DNA of 64,000 nucleotides from Microbacterium proteolyticum (GCF_030818075.1 NZ_JAUSZZ010000001.1:372001-436000); one strand, 5' to 3'. Shown: positions 33,065 to 42,017, counted from the stretch's first letter. The notes: generated by a model from the sequence alone, not told the origin. Made by a program: numbers and translations.

Positions 33065-33070
33065 CTACAA
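33065..33070 (+). promoter_or_regulatory. -10 box, leaderless start
   Basis: TACAAT, 7 nt before the ATG at 33078. A near-consensus hexamer at leaderless distance. Confidence 0.55.
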
Positions 33071-33077
33071 TGACGCC

Positions 33078-33689
33078 ATGACGGGCGGCCAGCCGGAGTG
33101 GGTGATCCGCGAAGACGCGGCCAAGTCGGTGCTCGTCGCCCTGTATCTGCGCCAGGTGCTCGGCATCCGCTCTCCCGAGGAGCTGCCGATGCTCAGGCGG
33201 GTTCCGTCGTACGCGCTCGACCGGCGGACGGATGCCGCGCACGCACAGCTCGAGCGGGAGTGGCGCGGCTTTTGGGCGATGACCGTCGAGCCGCAGGCGC
33301 ATCCGTCACCGGTGCCGCTGGAATTGGTCGACGGCTTCGAGGGCCTCATCGCCCTGCCCGTCGAGGGTGCCGACGTGCTCCGCCGGGCCATCTCCGCGCA
33401 CGCCGACGACGCGGTCGACTTCGCCCGGCTCGCGCACGACCGCTACGGGCGGGAGTCCGCCGCCCGGCCGGGGGTGTCGTACCGGGCGTACGCCAGCGCG
33501 ATCGCGGCGCACGAGCGGACGGTCGGCCGGCGCGCGCATTCGTTCGAGCTGAACGTTCAGGTGCTGCCGCTGTCGCAGCGCGGGGTGTGGTGGATCGGCT
33601 CGCTGACGGTGGCGGTGACCGACGGACTGCGCAGCGATGTCGTGGCCTTCGACACCGCGATCCACCCGATCATCGCGGAGCTGGCCTGA
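33078..33689 (+). CDS. Conserved actinobacterial protein of unknown function
   Basis: 203 residues, soluble. Recognisable segments: WVIREDAAKSVLVALYLRQ, FWAMTVEPQAHPSPVPLELVDGF and HSFELNVQVLPLSQRGVWWIG. The pattern looks like a family restricted to Microbacteriaceae and relatives, with no catalytic motif that I can name. Start ATG 33078, preceded by TACAAT at leaderless distance. Convergent with the membrane gene that follows. Confidence 0.8.
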   Translation: MTGGQPEWVIREDAAKSVLVALYLRQVLGIRSPEELPMLRRVPSYALDRRTDAAHAQLEREWRGFWAMTVEPQAHPSPVPLELVDGFEGLIALPVEGADVLRRAISAHADDAVDFARLAHDRYGRESAARPGVSYRAYASAIAAHERTVGRRAHSFELNVQVLPLSQRGVWWIGSLTVAVTDGLRSDVVAFDTAIHPIIAELA

Positions 33690-33692
33690 GCG

Positions 33693-34028
33693 TCAGATCT
33701 CGTACTGCTCGTGGTCGACGATGACGCGACGCGTGCGGCGACCGAGCACCCGCTCGAACACCAGCGCCACGATCGCCCCGAGGGCGATGCCCGCGACCAC
33801 GCAGATCAGCGCGGTGAAGCCGAACACCTGCAGCTCGGAGTACACCACCTGGGTGTACGGGCTGATGTCGGATCCGTCGATCGCGACCGTGAGGATGAGG
33901 GCGACCAGGATGCCGAGGAACGCCCCCGCCGCGAGGAACACACCGTACTTCGGGGCGCGACGCACGGTCGCGGTCTCGATGTCGTCGCGGACGTACACCG
34001 GTCGTTCGGGGAGGGGCTGATCGGCCAT
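33693..34028 (-). CDS. Two-helix membrane protein
   Basis: 111 residues. A soluble N-terminus (MADQPLPERPVYVRDDIETATVRR cut at VRR) precedes two membrane helices (YGVFLAAGAFLGILVALIL and FGFTALICVVAGIALGAIVAL), ending RRTRRVIVDHEQYEI. Typical for a conserved actinobacterial small membrane protein often seen beside purD. ATG 34026-34028 is chosen over the frame to 34130, which would run into the nested palindrome. Confidence 0.75.
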   Translation of the reverse strand: MADQPLPERPVYVRDDIETATVRRAPKYGVFLAAGAFLGILVALILTVAIDGSDISPYTQVVYSELQVFGFTALICVVAGIALGAIVALVFERVLGRRTRRVIVDHEQYEI

Positions 34029-34119
34029 GCGCCCATTCTCCCACCGCCGACGTGACCGCGGGTCGTGGCTTTTCGGCGTCGAGACGCCGGTCACCGGTGG
34101 CGCGGGCCGGCTCCCCCGC

Positions 34120-34201
34120 GCCGAGATCACACGTTCTGCGCGAGATGACCCGCTGTTCGCGCGAACGACGCGTAATCTCGGGCAGAACGTGTCGTCTCGG
34201 C
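34120..34201. repeat. Nested palindrome built from CGAGATNACNCG words (copy A)
   Basis: Outer 20-nt arms 34120-34139 and 34182-34201 match at 18 of 20 positions (GCCGAGATCACACGTTCTGC on the left). Inside, CGAGATGACCCG and the inverse of CGAGATTACGCG form a second stem around GCGCGAAC. Thus the same 12-nt word appears four times, two per strand. A relative lies at 53810-53870. Confidence 0.75.
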
Positions 34202-34228
34202 GGGCATCCCGGCAGCGGGGCGGCGGGG

Positions 34229-34585
34229 CTACGGCCGCAGGGGCAGCAGTGCGCTCAGGTCGGCGCGCACGCCGGAGGCGACGATCCGGCCCGCCGTCAC
34301 GGCATCCGCCCAGTGCTCCTGGCCCGTCGCGACGGCGATCCAGGTGGCGGCGTCGGTCTCGACGACGTTGGGCGGAGTGCCCCGCGTGTGACGCGGGCCC
34401 TCGATCACCTGCACCGCACCGAAAGGCGGCACCCGCATCTCCACGGAGTTGCCCGGGGCCTTCTCGACGAGCAACTGCAGCAGGTACCGCACCGCCGTGG
34501 CGGTCGCGGGGCGCGGCGCGTCACCCGCGGCGACGGCGGCGAGCGCTGCACGACCGTCTCCGGTCTCGATGCGGCGGGGAGGCAT
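34229..34585 (-). CDS. Sterol carrier (SCP2-like) family protein
   Basis: 118 residues with the compact alpha/beta layout of actinobacterial sterol-carrier-like proteins: [26 protein letters not shown] (helix then strand), [33 protein letters not shown] and [17 protein letters not shown]. Probably binds a small hydrophobic ligand. ATG 34583-34585 is used; the frame to 34696 is repeat-derived. Confidence 0.8.
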   Translation of the reverse strand: MPPRRIETGDGRAALAAVAAGDAPRPATATAVRYLLQLLVEKAPGNSVEMRVPPFGAVQVIEGPRHTRGTPPNVVETDAATWIAVATGQEHWADAVTAGRIVASGVRADLSALLPLRP

Positions 34586-34655
34586 GGCATCCACGCTACC
34601 CGCGTCCTCGGGCTCGGTGAGCGTCGCCGGCCCGCGCCCCGTCGGGGCCCGCCGC

Positions 34656-34738
34656 GCCACGTCATGGTCGGGGCACAGCCGCCCGCGGCACGTCACGATC
34701 GGGGCACGCCGCGCGCCACGTCACGCTCGGGCCCCACT
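34656..34738. repeat. Three degenerate ~30-bp tandem repeats
   Basis: GCCACGTCATGGTCGGGGCAC, GGCACGTCACGATCGGGGCAC and GCCACGTCACGCTCGGGCCCC-type units start at 34656, 34687 and 34715. They fill part of the 306-bp gap before purD. The rest of the gap shows only the -10 box of purD. Confidence 0.6.
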
Positions 34739-34879
34739 GCACGCGCCCCGTCACAAGCCGCACCTTGACCCAAGGCAGGAGAACCGCCGATCGCGCGCGG
34801 CGCGCGACCGCGAGAACCGTGGGACGCTCGGCGGGGACCCTGCGTCGTGTCCGCGGAAGGCCGTGTCGGCGTCGCTCGA

Positions 34880-34885
34880 TAGGCT
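34880..34885 (+). promoter_or_regulatory. -10 box for leaderless purD
   Basis: TAGGCT, 6 nt before the GTG of purD at 34892. Confidence 0.5.
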
Positions 34886-34891
34886 GACGGG

Positions 34892-36163
34892 GTGAGAATC
34901 CTGGTCCTCGGTTCGGGCGCGCGCGAGCACGCCATCATCCTCGCCCTGCGTTCCGAGGAGGAGCAGCACGCGATCTTCGCGGCCCCCGGCAACGCCGGCA
35001 TCGCGCGCGAGGCCCACCTGGTCGACCTCGATCCCTTCGACCCCACCGCGGTCCTCGAGTTCGCCAAGGCCGAGGCCGTCGATCTGGTCGTCGTCGGTCC
35101 CGAAGCTCCGCTCGTCGCCGGGGTCGCCGATCCGCTGCGCGCCCACGGCATCCCCGTCTTCGGTCCGGGCAAAGCCGCCGCGCAGCTCGAGGGCTCGAAG
35201 ACCTACGCCAAGCGGATCATGGATGCCGCGGGCGTCCCCACCGGACGTTCCGCGCGCGCGCACGACGTGGCATCCGTCGAAGCCGCCCTCGACGAGTACG
35301 GCGCCCCGTACGTGGTGAAGGCCGACGGGCTGGCCGCGGGCAAGGGCGTCATCGTCACGTCCGACCGCGACGCCGCCGTCGCGCACGCCCAGACCTATCT
35401 GCCGAACGGCGCCGTGCTGATCGAGGAGTTCCTGTCGGGACCCGAGGTGTCGCTGTTCTTCCTCAGCGACGGCGACCACGTGGCCCCGCTCAGCCCCGCG
35501 CAGGACTTCAAGCGCCTGCTCGACGGCGACGCAGGCCCCAACACCGGCGGCATGGGCGCCTACTCGCCGCTGCCCTGGCTCAGCGAGCGCTTCGGCGGCG
35601 AAGACGAGTTCGTCGAGCACGTCACGCGCGAGATCGCCGAGCCCGTCATCCGGCAGATGGATGCCGAGGGCACCCCGTTCATCGGACTGCTCTACGCCGG
35701 CCTCATCCTCACCGAGCGGGGCGTGAAGGTCATCGAGTTCAACGCCCGCTTCGGCGACCCCGAGACCCAGGTCGTGCTGCCGCGACTGGTCGACCCGCTG
35801 TCGCGTCTGCTGCTGGCCGCGGCATCCGGCACCCTCGAGGACGAGCCGCGCCCCGCCTTCGCGGAGGCCACCGCCGTCACCGTCGTGCTCGCCAGCGAGG
35901 GCTATCCCGAGGCGCCGATCACCGGCCGCGTGCTCACGGGCATCGACGAGGCCGAGGAGGTCGACGGCGTCCACGTCGCCCACGCCGCGACGGCGCTCCG
36001 CGACGGAGAACTCGTCGCGACCGGCGGCCGCGTGCTGAGCGTCGTCGCCACCGGAACGACGTTCGCCGAGGCGCGTGAGGCCGCCTACGCCGGGCTCGAG
36101 CGGATCGGCCTCGAGGGCGGGCAGTTCCGCACCGATATCGCCGCGAAGGTCGCCCTGAGCTAG
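34892..36163 (+). CDS. purD: Phosphoribosylamine-glycine ligase
   Basis: 423 residues, ATP-grasp enzyme, second step of purine synthesis. Motifs: [10 protein letters not shown] (3-14), GPEAPLVAG, the ATP-grasp segment [37 protein letters not shown] and [12 protein letters not shown]. The start is GTG 34892 with TAGGCT 6 nt upstream and no ribosome site, consistent with leaderless expression. It stands alone here, apart from purF and purM. Confidence 0.96.
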   Translation: MRILVLGSGAREHAIILALRSEEEQHAIFAAPGNAGIAREAHLVDLDPFDPTAVLEFAKAEAVDLVVVGPEAPLVAGVADPLRAHGIPVFGPGKAAAQLEGSKTYAKRIMDAAGVPTGRSARAHDVASVEAALDEYGAPYVVKADGLAAGKGVIVTSDRDAAVAHAQTYLPNGAVLIEEFLSGPEVSLFFLSDGDHVAPLSPAQDFKRLLDGDAGPNTGGMGAYSPLPWLSERFGGEDEFVEHVTREIAEPVIRQMDAEGTPFIGLLYAGLILTERGVKVIEFNARFGDPETQVVLPRLVDPLSRLLLAAASGTLEDEPRPAFAEATAVTVVLASEGYPEAPITGRVLTGIDEAEEVDGVHVAHAATALRDGELVATGGRVLSVVATGTTFAEAREAAYAGLERIGLEGGQFRTDIAAKVALS

Positions 36164-36184
36164 TCGCGCCGGCCCTGCCCGAGG

Positions 36185-36426
36185 CCGTGCCCGAGGGAGA
36201 ACATGTGACCAGCGGAGGACGCGGAAAGCCGCATCCGTCCTCCCCTCGCCACATCTCCTCCGCCCATCACTTTTCGGCGACCCGACGTCGAGGCCCCCCG
36301 CAACCCCCGGCGACCCGCATCTTCCCGCGACACCCGCGCCGACCGTGCCCGAGGGAGGACCGGGGGCCAGCGGAGGACGCCCGTGCCGCACCCGTCCTCC
36401 CCTCGCCACATCTCCTCCGCCCATCA
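36185..36426. repeat. Duplicated ~85-bp intergenic element
   Basis: Copies at 36185-36270 and 36343-36426 share the frame CCGTGCCCGAGGGA, then CAGCGGAGGACG, a variable loop, CCGTCCTCCCCTCGCCACATC and TCCTCCGCCCATCAC. GGAGGACG / CGTCCTCC can pair as a hairpin in each. A diverged relative is at 59673-59760. The rest of the 415-bp gap (36164-36578) is C-rich low complexity with CGCACCC words; no gene seen. Confidence 0.7.
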
Positions 36427-36565
36427 CCGCCCCGGCACCGCACCGCCCGCGCCACCCGCACCCCGCGCGCGTCCGCACCCCGCACACCCCGCGCGCACCC
36501 GCGCACCCGGCCAAGCCCGCGCACCCCTGGGACCCCCTTCCCTCGCCCCATCCCGCGCGCGCCGC

Positions 36566-36571
36566 TAACGT
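36566..36571 (+). promoter_or_regulatory. -10 box, leaderless start
   Basis: TAACGT, 7 nt before the ATG at 36579. Confidence 0.45.
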
Positions 36572-36578
36572 GTCGGCC

Positions 36579-36920
36579 ATGGTCGACAGGGATGCCATGG
36601 CACGGGGCCGCGAGGTGTTCGACCCGATCGCCGACCGCCTGTGCGCGCTGCCCGGCGTGGACATCGGCCGGATGTTCGGCACCGAGGGGCTGCGGATCCG
36701 CGGGAAGGTCTTCGCGTTCGTGGTGCACAACGGCTCGCTCGTGGTGAAGCTGCCGGAACGGCGGGTCGGCGAAGTGGTCGGCGAGGGCGTCGGCGCGCCC
36801 ATGGTCATGCGCGACAGGCCGATGCGCGAGTGGGCGGAGATCCCGCTCGACGCCGGGGCGGAGCGCTGGGTGCAGCTCATCGACGAGGCGCGGGTGTTCG
36901 TCGACTCGATCACGCCGTAG
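36579..36920 (+). CDS. TfoX N-terminal domain-like protein
   Basis: 113 residues of the TfoX-N fold: MFGTEGLRIRGKVFAFVVHNGSLVVKLPERRVGEVV, then a helix-strand end (WVQLIDEARVFVDS). Small TfoX-like proteins in actinobacteria are uncharacterised and have no demonstrated link to competence. ATG 36579 is chosen (TAACGT 7 nt upstream). Its stop TAG is part of the -10 box of the next gene. Confidence 0.78.
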   Translation: MVDRDAMARGREVFDPIADRLCALPGVDIGRMFGTEGLRIRGKVFAFVVHNGSLVVKLPERRVGEVVGEGVGAPMVMRDRPMREWAEIPLDAGAERWVQLIDEARVFVDSITP

Positions 36921-36923
36921 CCT
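36918..36923 (+). promoter_or_regulatory. -10 box overlapping the TfoX-like stop codon
   Basis: TAGCCT, of which TAG is the stop of the upstream gene; 6 nt before GTG 36930. This suggests the methyltransferase has its own leaderless transcript. Confidence 0.45.
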
Positions 36924-36929
36924 CGACCG

Positions 36930-37526
36930 GTGCGGACCACCACCGCTGCGTATGAGGCGCGCGCCGACGAATACATCCACCTGCTCGGGTCGATGGAGGC
37001 CGTCCACCCCTCCGACCGGCAGCTCGTCGACACCTGGGCGTCGACCCTCACCGGGCCGGTCCTCGACGCGGGATGCGGACCGGGCCACTGGACGGCTCAT
37101 CTCGCCGATCGGGGCCTCGATGTCAGCGGCGTCGACCTCGTGCCGCGATTCATCGCCCACGCCGCGGCGGCGCATCCCGGCATCCCGTTCCGCCTCGCAA
37201 GCATCGACGACCTCGACGCGGCATCCGCGTCACTCGGCGGCATCCTGTCGTGGTTCTCGACCATCCATCACGACCCCGGCTCCCTCAAGACGCCGCTGGG
37301 CGAGTTCGCCCGCGTCGTCCGGCCGGACGGCGGTCTGCTGCTCGGCTTCTTCACGGGGGCGGAGGTCGAGGCATTCGACCATGCCGTCGCAACGGCCTAC
37401 CGGTGGCCGGTCGCGGAGATCCGCCGGCGCGTGGATGCCGCGGGCTTCGACGTCGTCGAGACCCACACGCGCGAGACGCGCGGCGCGCGACCCGTCGGCG
37501 CTCTGGTGTGCGTGCGGCGGGGGTGA
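36930..37526 (+). CDS. Class I SAM-dependent methyltransferase
   Basis: 198 residues. The SAM-binding motif I is VLDAGCGPGHWTAHL; motif II is the acidic VSGVDLVPRFI; motif IV is GGILSWFSTIHH; post-motif VRPDGGLLLGFFTG. Substrate unknown. It begins GTG 36930, 9 nt after the TfoX-like stop, with its own -10-like TAGCCT. Confidence 0.87.
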   Translation: MRTTTAAYEARADEYIHLLGSMEAVHPSDRQLVDTWASTLTGPVLDAGCGPGHWTAHLADRGLDVSGVDLVPRFIAHAAAAHPGIPFRLASIDDLDAASASLGGILSWFSTIHHDPGSLKTPLGEFARVVRPDGGLLLGFFTGAEVEAFDHAVATAYRWPVAEIRRRVDAAGFDVVETHTRETRGARPVGALVCVRRG

Positions 37527-37662
37527 CCGCGGCCGAGACACCCTCGTCGACGGGGAAATCCTGACGCCAGGATGTCACCGTCGCGGCGCGAAGATCGCCT
37601 CGATGTCTCGATGAGCCCGGGGCGGCACCCCGCGCCCCAAGGGCTGCCCCGGCGCCTCGAGG

Positions 37663-38949
37663 TCACTCCTGAGCGGCGAGCATCGCCTCGATGTCGTCGA
37701 CGAGCCCCGACGCGCCCGGCGCGACAGCGATGGCCTCACCGATGCGTCGGGCGTTCGCCGCGAAGGACGGGTCGGCGAGGACGCGCTGAACGGCCGAGCG
37801 CACGGCATCCGCAGTCGGGCGTCCGGTGCGCAGGTTCACCCCCACGCGGGCGTGCTGCACGCGTGCGGAGGTCTCGACCTTGTCTTCCGAGTCGCCGGCG
37901 ATGACGATCGGCACGCCGTGGCGCATCGCGTGGTGCAGACCCCCGTAGCCGCCGTTCGTCACCAGCACGCTGGTGCGGGCGAGGAGGTCGTCGTAGGGCA
38001 GGTAGGCGGCGGCGAACGCGTTCGCGGGGAGGACGGGCAGCGTATCGACGGGACGGCCGCCCGTCGTCACCGCGACCTGCACGGGGAGGTCGGCCAGGGC
38101 GGTGAGGGTCGGCTCGATCACCTCGCTGTAGTCGGTGTTGGCGACCGTGCCCTGCGTGACGTGCACGAGAGGGAGGGCGGGGTCGAGGTCGTCGAACCAG
38201 GCCGGCGCGGGGGTGGGGTGCGTCGCGGCGGTGGCCATCGGCCCGTAGAAGCGCAGGTGGGCGGGTGCGTCGCTGCGACGGTACTCGAACTCCGCGACCG
38301 TGAACTGCGCGAGCAGGTCGCTGCGCGACAGGGCATCCATGAAGAACGCGCCAGCGAGCGGTGGCGCACCCACCCCGATGAGGAACTCGTCGAGCGAGCG
38401 GTGCACCGGCCGCAGTACGGCTTTCGCCGTGACGCCCAGGATGCGATTGCGCAGGCGGTTGAGCAACGGATGCGCGAGCGGCGTGATCCCCAGCCCGTAC
38501 GGTGCCGTGTCGCGACTGGAGAAGCCGGCGGGCCCGATGCCGCAGAGAACGGTGAGCGGGCGGTCGGACGGATGGCGCGCGAACAGCGTCTGCACACCGA
38601 GGAAGGTCATGTCGTGCAGGACGACGTCCGCGGGTTCGTGACGCAGGATCTCATCGAGCGCCGCGGCCGCCGGCGCCGCGGGGTCGACGAACGCCCGCTC
38701 GACCCCGCGGTTGATGGTGGCCAGCCCGCGATCGCGTTGGTCGTCGCCCGCGCCGACCCCGTCGAGCGTGTCGGCCTCGGGCGGAAGCGGAAGGAAGGGG
38801 ATGCCGGCATCCTGAACCATCCGTCGGTAGTTCGCGCCGGTGAGCATGCGCACGCGCCATCCGCGTCGGTGGAGTTCTCGGGCGACGACGAGCAGCGGGC
38901 CCACGTGGCCGACGGCGGGCATGCTGCACAGCAGAGCGGAACGGGTCAT
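37663..38949 (-). CDS. GT1 (MGT-type) glycosyltransferase
   Basis: 428 residues, two Rossmann lobes. The N-lobe begins ALLCSMPAVGHVGPLLVVARELHRRG; the C-lobe carries the nucleotide-sugar signature VTNGGYGGLHHAMRHGVPIV. This layout is that of macrolide and natural-product glycosyltransferases, some of which inactivate antibiotics by glucosylation. ATG 38947-38949 follows AAGGACAG. It is the last gene of a TetR-controlled leftward unit, which supports a detoxification role (inference). Confidence 0.87.
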   Translation of the reverse strand: MTRSALLCSMPAVGHVGPLLVVARELHRRGWRVRMLTGANYRRMVQDAGIPFLPLPPEADTLDGVGAGDDQRDRGLATINRGVERAFVDPAAPAAAALDEILRHEPADVVLHDMTFLGVQTLFARHPSDRPLTVLCGIGPAGFSSRDTAPYGLGITPLAHPLLNRLRNRILGVTAKAVLRPVHRSLDEFLIGVGAPPLAGAFFMDALSRSDLLAQFTVAEFEYRRSDAPAHLRFYGPMATAATHPTPAPAWFDDLDPALPLVHVTQGTVANTDYSEVIEPTLTALADLPVQVAVTTGGRPVDTLPVLPANAFAAAYLPYDDLLARTSVLVTNGGYGGLHHAMRHGVPIVIAGDSEDKVETSARVQHARVGVNLRTGRPTADAVRSAVQRVLADPSFAANARRIGEAIAVAPGASGLVDDIEAMLAAQE

Positions 38950-38990
38950 GTCTTCTGTCCTTCGATGACGGGCCCGCCGCGCGGGCAGGG

Positions 38991-39620
38991 CTACGAGAGG
39001 TTGTCGGCGAGGTGACCCAGCTGCGCCGTCAGCCACGAACGATAGGCGTCGACATCCCATCCGCGCGCGACGGTGAAGTGCGTCCAGGGGTCGGGGCCCG
39101 TGATGAGGCCCAGGACGTCGGCCGCGAGCGCGACCTGGTCGACGCGGATGCGGTCGCGCTGCAGGAACCAACCGGCCGCGATGGTCATGTCGCGGTGGCG
39201 GCGCAGCTCGAGATCCTCATAAGCCGTGCGCACCTCCTCGTCGCTGTCGGCGGCGGCGAGCATGGCCCGGACGATGGCCGCGGAGCGCTGATTCGCCTCG
39301 ATCAGGAAGTCGACGTACCGCGCGATGGCGGTGTCGGTGTCGGGCTCGCTCATGATCGCGACAAGTTCGGGGCGCTCGGCGAGGGAATGCCGTCCCTCGT
39401 CTCCCGCGAACGTGCGCTCGAAAGCCGCGATGAGCAGCGAGTGCTTGGGGCCGTTGAGGTGCACCGTCGGGATCGACACCCCCGCCTCGGCGGCGATCGC
39501 CTTGATCGAGGTGGCCACGTATCCGTCCCGGATGAACAGACGGGCCGCCGCATCGACGATGTTCGCGCGGGTGGCGGCGGCATCCGCCTGCCGCCGGGGG
39601 GAGTGATAGCTGCGGGGCAC
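38991..39620 (-). CDS. TetR-family regulator
   Basis: 209 residues. The helix-turn-helix is IVDAAARLFIRDGYVATSIKAIAAEAGVS, followed by an all-helical ligand domain. In the usual position of the TetR recognition tyrosine-phenylalanine (as in LYYHF) it has IPTVHLNGPKHSLL, an altered but recognisable helix. The start is GTG 39618-39620. It lies between the membrane gene and the glycosyltransferase and probably binds the site at 40348-40372. Confidence 0.87.
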   Translation of the reverse strand: MPRSYHSPRRQADAAATRANIVDAAARLFIRDGYVATSIKAIAAEAGVSIPTVHLNGPKHSLLIAAFERTFAGDEGRHSLAERPELVAIMSEPDTDTAIARYVDFLIEANQRSAAIVRAMLAAADSDEEVRTAYEDLELRRHRDMTIAAGWFLQRDRIRVDQVALAADVLGLITGPDPWTHFTVARGWDVDAYRSWLTAQLGHLADNLS

Positions 39621-39630
39621 GTGGAGAACG

Positions 39631-40284
39631 CTACTTCGCGGCGCTGACGTCCGCCCGGGCGATGAGGGTCCCCGCGACGATCTGGGCCCCGGTCGAGACG
39701 AAGTACATCGCGTCAGTCAGCAGCTGGCTGGAGGGGTCGTTGGCGACGGCGCCGAGGGCGAAGCCGACGAGCGAGAGGACGAGGATCGCCCACCGCGCCG
39801 CGCCGCGAAGCACACCCGCCCGGGCGATCGCGACGCCGCCGAGCACGAGCAGCATGCCCTGCACGGCACTCACGCCGAGCACGAAGGCCATCGCGCCGAC
39901 GCTGGGCGTCGCGGTCGGCATGAGGTAGGTCACGACGAGGTAGAGGCTGTGGTTGGCGAGCAGGAACGCACCGAAACCGAGCAGCGCGAGCTTGCCGACG
40001 AGCGACGAGCCCACGGCGCCATGGCCATCACCGCGCCCGAGGGCGAGGGGGAACATCGCGGCGATCTGGGCGAGCACGCTGCCGAGGAACAGCACCCAGA
40101 AGGCGGCCGCCGGTGCCGGATCGGTCGCCACGTCGGCGCCGACCTCGAGGGCGGTGGCGCCGGTGAGCATGACCCCTCCGGCGAGGATCGGGATGCCGGC
40201 GGTGCGGGGCCAGGACGCCGCGGCGGGGTGCGCGGCGGTCGGGGCGGAACGGCGTGGGGCGGTGGCGGTGGCGGTGGCGGTCAA
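39631..40284 (-). CDS. Multi-pass membrane protein of a TetR unit
   Basis: 217 residues with about six hydrophobic segments (IPILAGGVMLTGATALEVG; AAAFWVLFLGSVLAQIAAMF; LALLGFGAFLLANHSLYLVV; AMAFVLGVSAVQGMLLVLGG; WAILVLSLVGFALGAVAND). No family name. The start is uncertain: TTG 40282-40284 has GAAGGAGC 8-9 nt upstream and is preferred; ATG 40335 would add 17 residues. It is the first gene of the unit with tetR and the glycosyltransferase. Confidence 0.72.
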   Translation of the reverse strand: MTATATATAPRRSAPTAAHPAAASWPRTAGIPILAGGVMLTGATALEVGADVATDPAPAAAFWVLFLGSVLAQIAAMFPLALGRGDGHGAVGSSLVGKLALLGFGAFLLANHSLYLVVTYLMPTATPSVGAMAFVLGVSAVQGMLLVLGGVAIARAGVLRGAARWAILVLSLVGFALGAVANDPSSQLLTDAMYFVSTGAQIVAGTLIARADVSAAK

Positions 40285-40347
40285 GGTCGGGCTCCTTCGG
40301 GCGTCGGGCGGGAGTGGACGACCGTGTCGCGGCATCCGTTGTCCATT

Positions 40348-40372
40348 TTGACTATAGTGCCGTATAAGTCAA
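40348..40372. promoter_or_regulatory. TetR operator, TTGACT...AGTCAA
   Basis: A 25-bp imperfect palindrome with half-sites TTGACTATA and TATAAGTCAA around GTGCCG. On the minus strand it contains TATAGT, which fits a -10 box, so bound repressor would cover the promoter of the membrane-tetR-glycosyltransferase unit. Confidence 0.72.
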
Positions 40373-40403
40373 TAGCCCGACCCCCGCTGACGCGGGAACG
40401 ACG

Positions 40404-40438
40404 AACGCCGCCGCCCCTCGACGGGACGACGGCGTTCT
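40404..40438 (-). terminator. Hairpin terminator after the MFS gene
   Basis: GAACGCCG (40404-40411) pairs with CGGCGTTC (40431-40438), extended by further GC pairs around a TCGA loop. It lies 11 bp past the MFS stop and may also serve as a barrier to the divergent unit. Confidence 0.6.
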
Positions 40439-40448
40439 CGAGTCGTCG

Positions 40449-42017
40449 CTACTCGCCTGCCGCGGCCGGCGCGGCCTGCGCCTGCGCCGGAGCCGCGTCA
40501 CGCGGAGACCCGTGGGGGCGGATCACCGAGGGGCGCCGCATGAACAGCACGGCCACAAGACCCACGACGATCACGGCCACCGGGAGCAGCAGCGACTGCC
40601 CCATCGCCTGCGAGAAGCCCTGCACCACCTGCGGCGGCACCGAACCGCCACCGAAGCTCGCCGACGCGTCGGCGGCACCCGGCAGGTTCGCCTCGAGACG
40701 GGCCTGCATGAACGCGGCGATGGATGCCGAGCCGATGACCGAGCCGACGGTGCGGGTCGTGTTGTAGATGCCCGCACCGGCGCCGGCCTGACGCGGCGGC
40801 AGATTGCGCGTCGCGGTGGTGGCCAGCGGCCCCCACATGCCGGCGTTTCCGACACCCATGAGCGCCGACGGGATGAGGAACACCCAGATGGGCGCGTCGT
40901 TCAGGATCAGGGCGACGTAGATGCCCAGGGAACCCGCGACCAGCAGCAGCCCCGGCACGAGGAGGAAGCGCGGGTCGGTGCGGTCGAGGAGCTTGCCCGC
41001 GAAGGGTGCGAGCACGCCCGAGAGGATCGCGAGCGGCACGAGCAGCAGGGCTGCCTCGGTGGGCGTCAGACCCCGCGCGAGCTGCAGGTAGAACATCTGC
41101 GGCAGCGCCATGCTCGTGACGGTGAAACCCACCGTGGCGATCGCGAGGTTCGCGACCGAGAAGTTGCGGTCCCGGAAGAGCTCGAGCGGCACCAGAGGCT
41201 CGCTCGTGCGGCGCTGGGTCCAGATGAAGACGCCCATCACCACGACACCGGCGGCGACCATGAGCCAGATCCACGCCGCCCAGGCGTAGTGCTCGCCCTC
41301 CTGCAGGCCGAACACGATGAGGAACAGGCCGATGGCGCTCAGCACCACACCGAGGATGTCGAACTTGTGCGCGGTGCGGGGCAGCTGCGGCACGAGGATG
41401 AGCGCCGCGATGAATCCGATGACACCCACGGGGATGTTGATGAAGAAGATCCACTCCCACCCGAGGCCGTCGACGAGCAGCCCGCCCGCGAGCGGACCCA
41501 CCAGCACGGCCACGCCGGCGGTCGCACCCCAGAGGCCCATCGCCGCGCCTCGGCGCTGGGGCGGGAACGTGCGGGTGATGACGGCCATGGTCTGCGGCGT
41601 CACGAGCGCAGCACCCAGGCCCTGCACGGCGCGGGCGACGATGAGCATCTCGAGCGACGACGACAGGCCGCACGCGAGGGAGGCGAGGGTGAAGAGCGCC
41701 AGACCCGCGAGGTAAACGTTCTTGGGGCCGAAGCGGTCGCCGAGTCGACCCGTGATGAGCAGGGGCACGGCGTAGGTCAGCAGGTAGGCGCTGGTGACCC
41801 ACACGACGTTGTCGAGGTTGTTGGTGTTCGGGTCGAGCGCGGCCTTGATGGCGGGGTTCGCGACCGAGACGATCGTGGTGTCGACCAGGATCATGAAGAA
41901 GCCGATGACCAGCGCCCAGAGGGCGGGCCAGGGGCTCTTGGCCGGGGTCGTGAACGATCCGGTGCGGATCGACCCGGAAGACGGGGATGCCGCGGAGGCG
42001 GCGCGGGAATTGGTCAT
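40449..42017 (-). CDS. DHA2-family (EmrB/QacA) drug exporter
   Basis: 522 residues, 14 membrane helices. Motif A GRLGDRFGPKNVY, motif C-like GLWGATAGVAVLVGPLAGG (proton antiport drug transporters), WRWIFFINIP-like WEWIFFINIPVG. It exports amphipathic drugs using the proton gradient. ATG 42015-42017 with AAAGGAGAC upstream overlaps the stop of padR (ATGA). The C-terminus is an Ala/Pro/Gln-rich tail. Confidence 0.92.
   Translation of the reverse strand: MTNSRAASAASPSSGSIRTGSFTTPAKSPWPALWALVIGFFMILVDTTIVSVANPAIKAALDPNTNNLDNVVWVTSAYLLTYAVPLLITGRLGDRFGPKNVYLAGLALFTLASLACGLSSSLEMLIVARAVQGLGAALVTPQTMAVITRTFPPQRRGAAMGLWGATAGVAVLVGPLAGGLLVDGLGWEWIFFINIPVGVIGFIAALILVPQLPRTAHKFDILGVVLSAIGLFLIVFGLQEGEHYAWAAWIWLMVAAGVVVMGVFIWTQRRTSEPLVPLELFRDRNFSVANLAIATVGFTVTSMALPQMFYLQLARGLTPTEAALLLVPLAILSGVLAPFAGKLLDRTDPRFLLVPGLLLVAGSLGIYVALILNDAPIWVFLIPSALMGVGNAGMWGPLATTATRNLPPRQAGAGAGIYNTTRTVGSVIGSASIAAFMQARLEANLPGAADASASFGGGSVPPQVVQGFSQAMGQSLLLPVAVIVVGLVAVLFMRRPSVIRPHGSPRDAAPAQAQAAPAAAGE

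Noticed and set aside
34751..37051. 766-codon open frame on the minus strand
   Set aside because: Antisense to purD and through the low-complexity gap with repeats; no recognisable domain.
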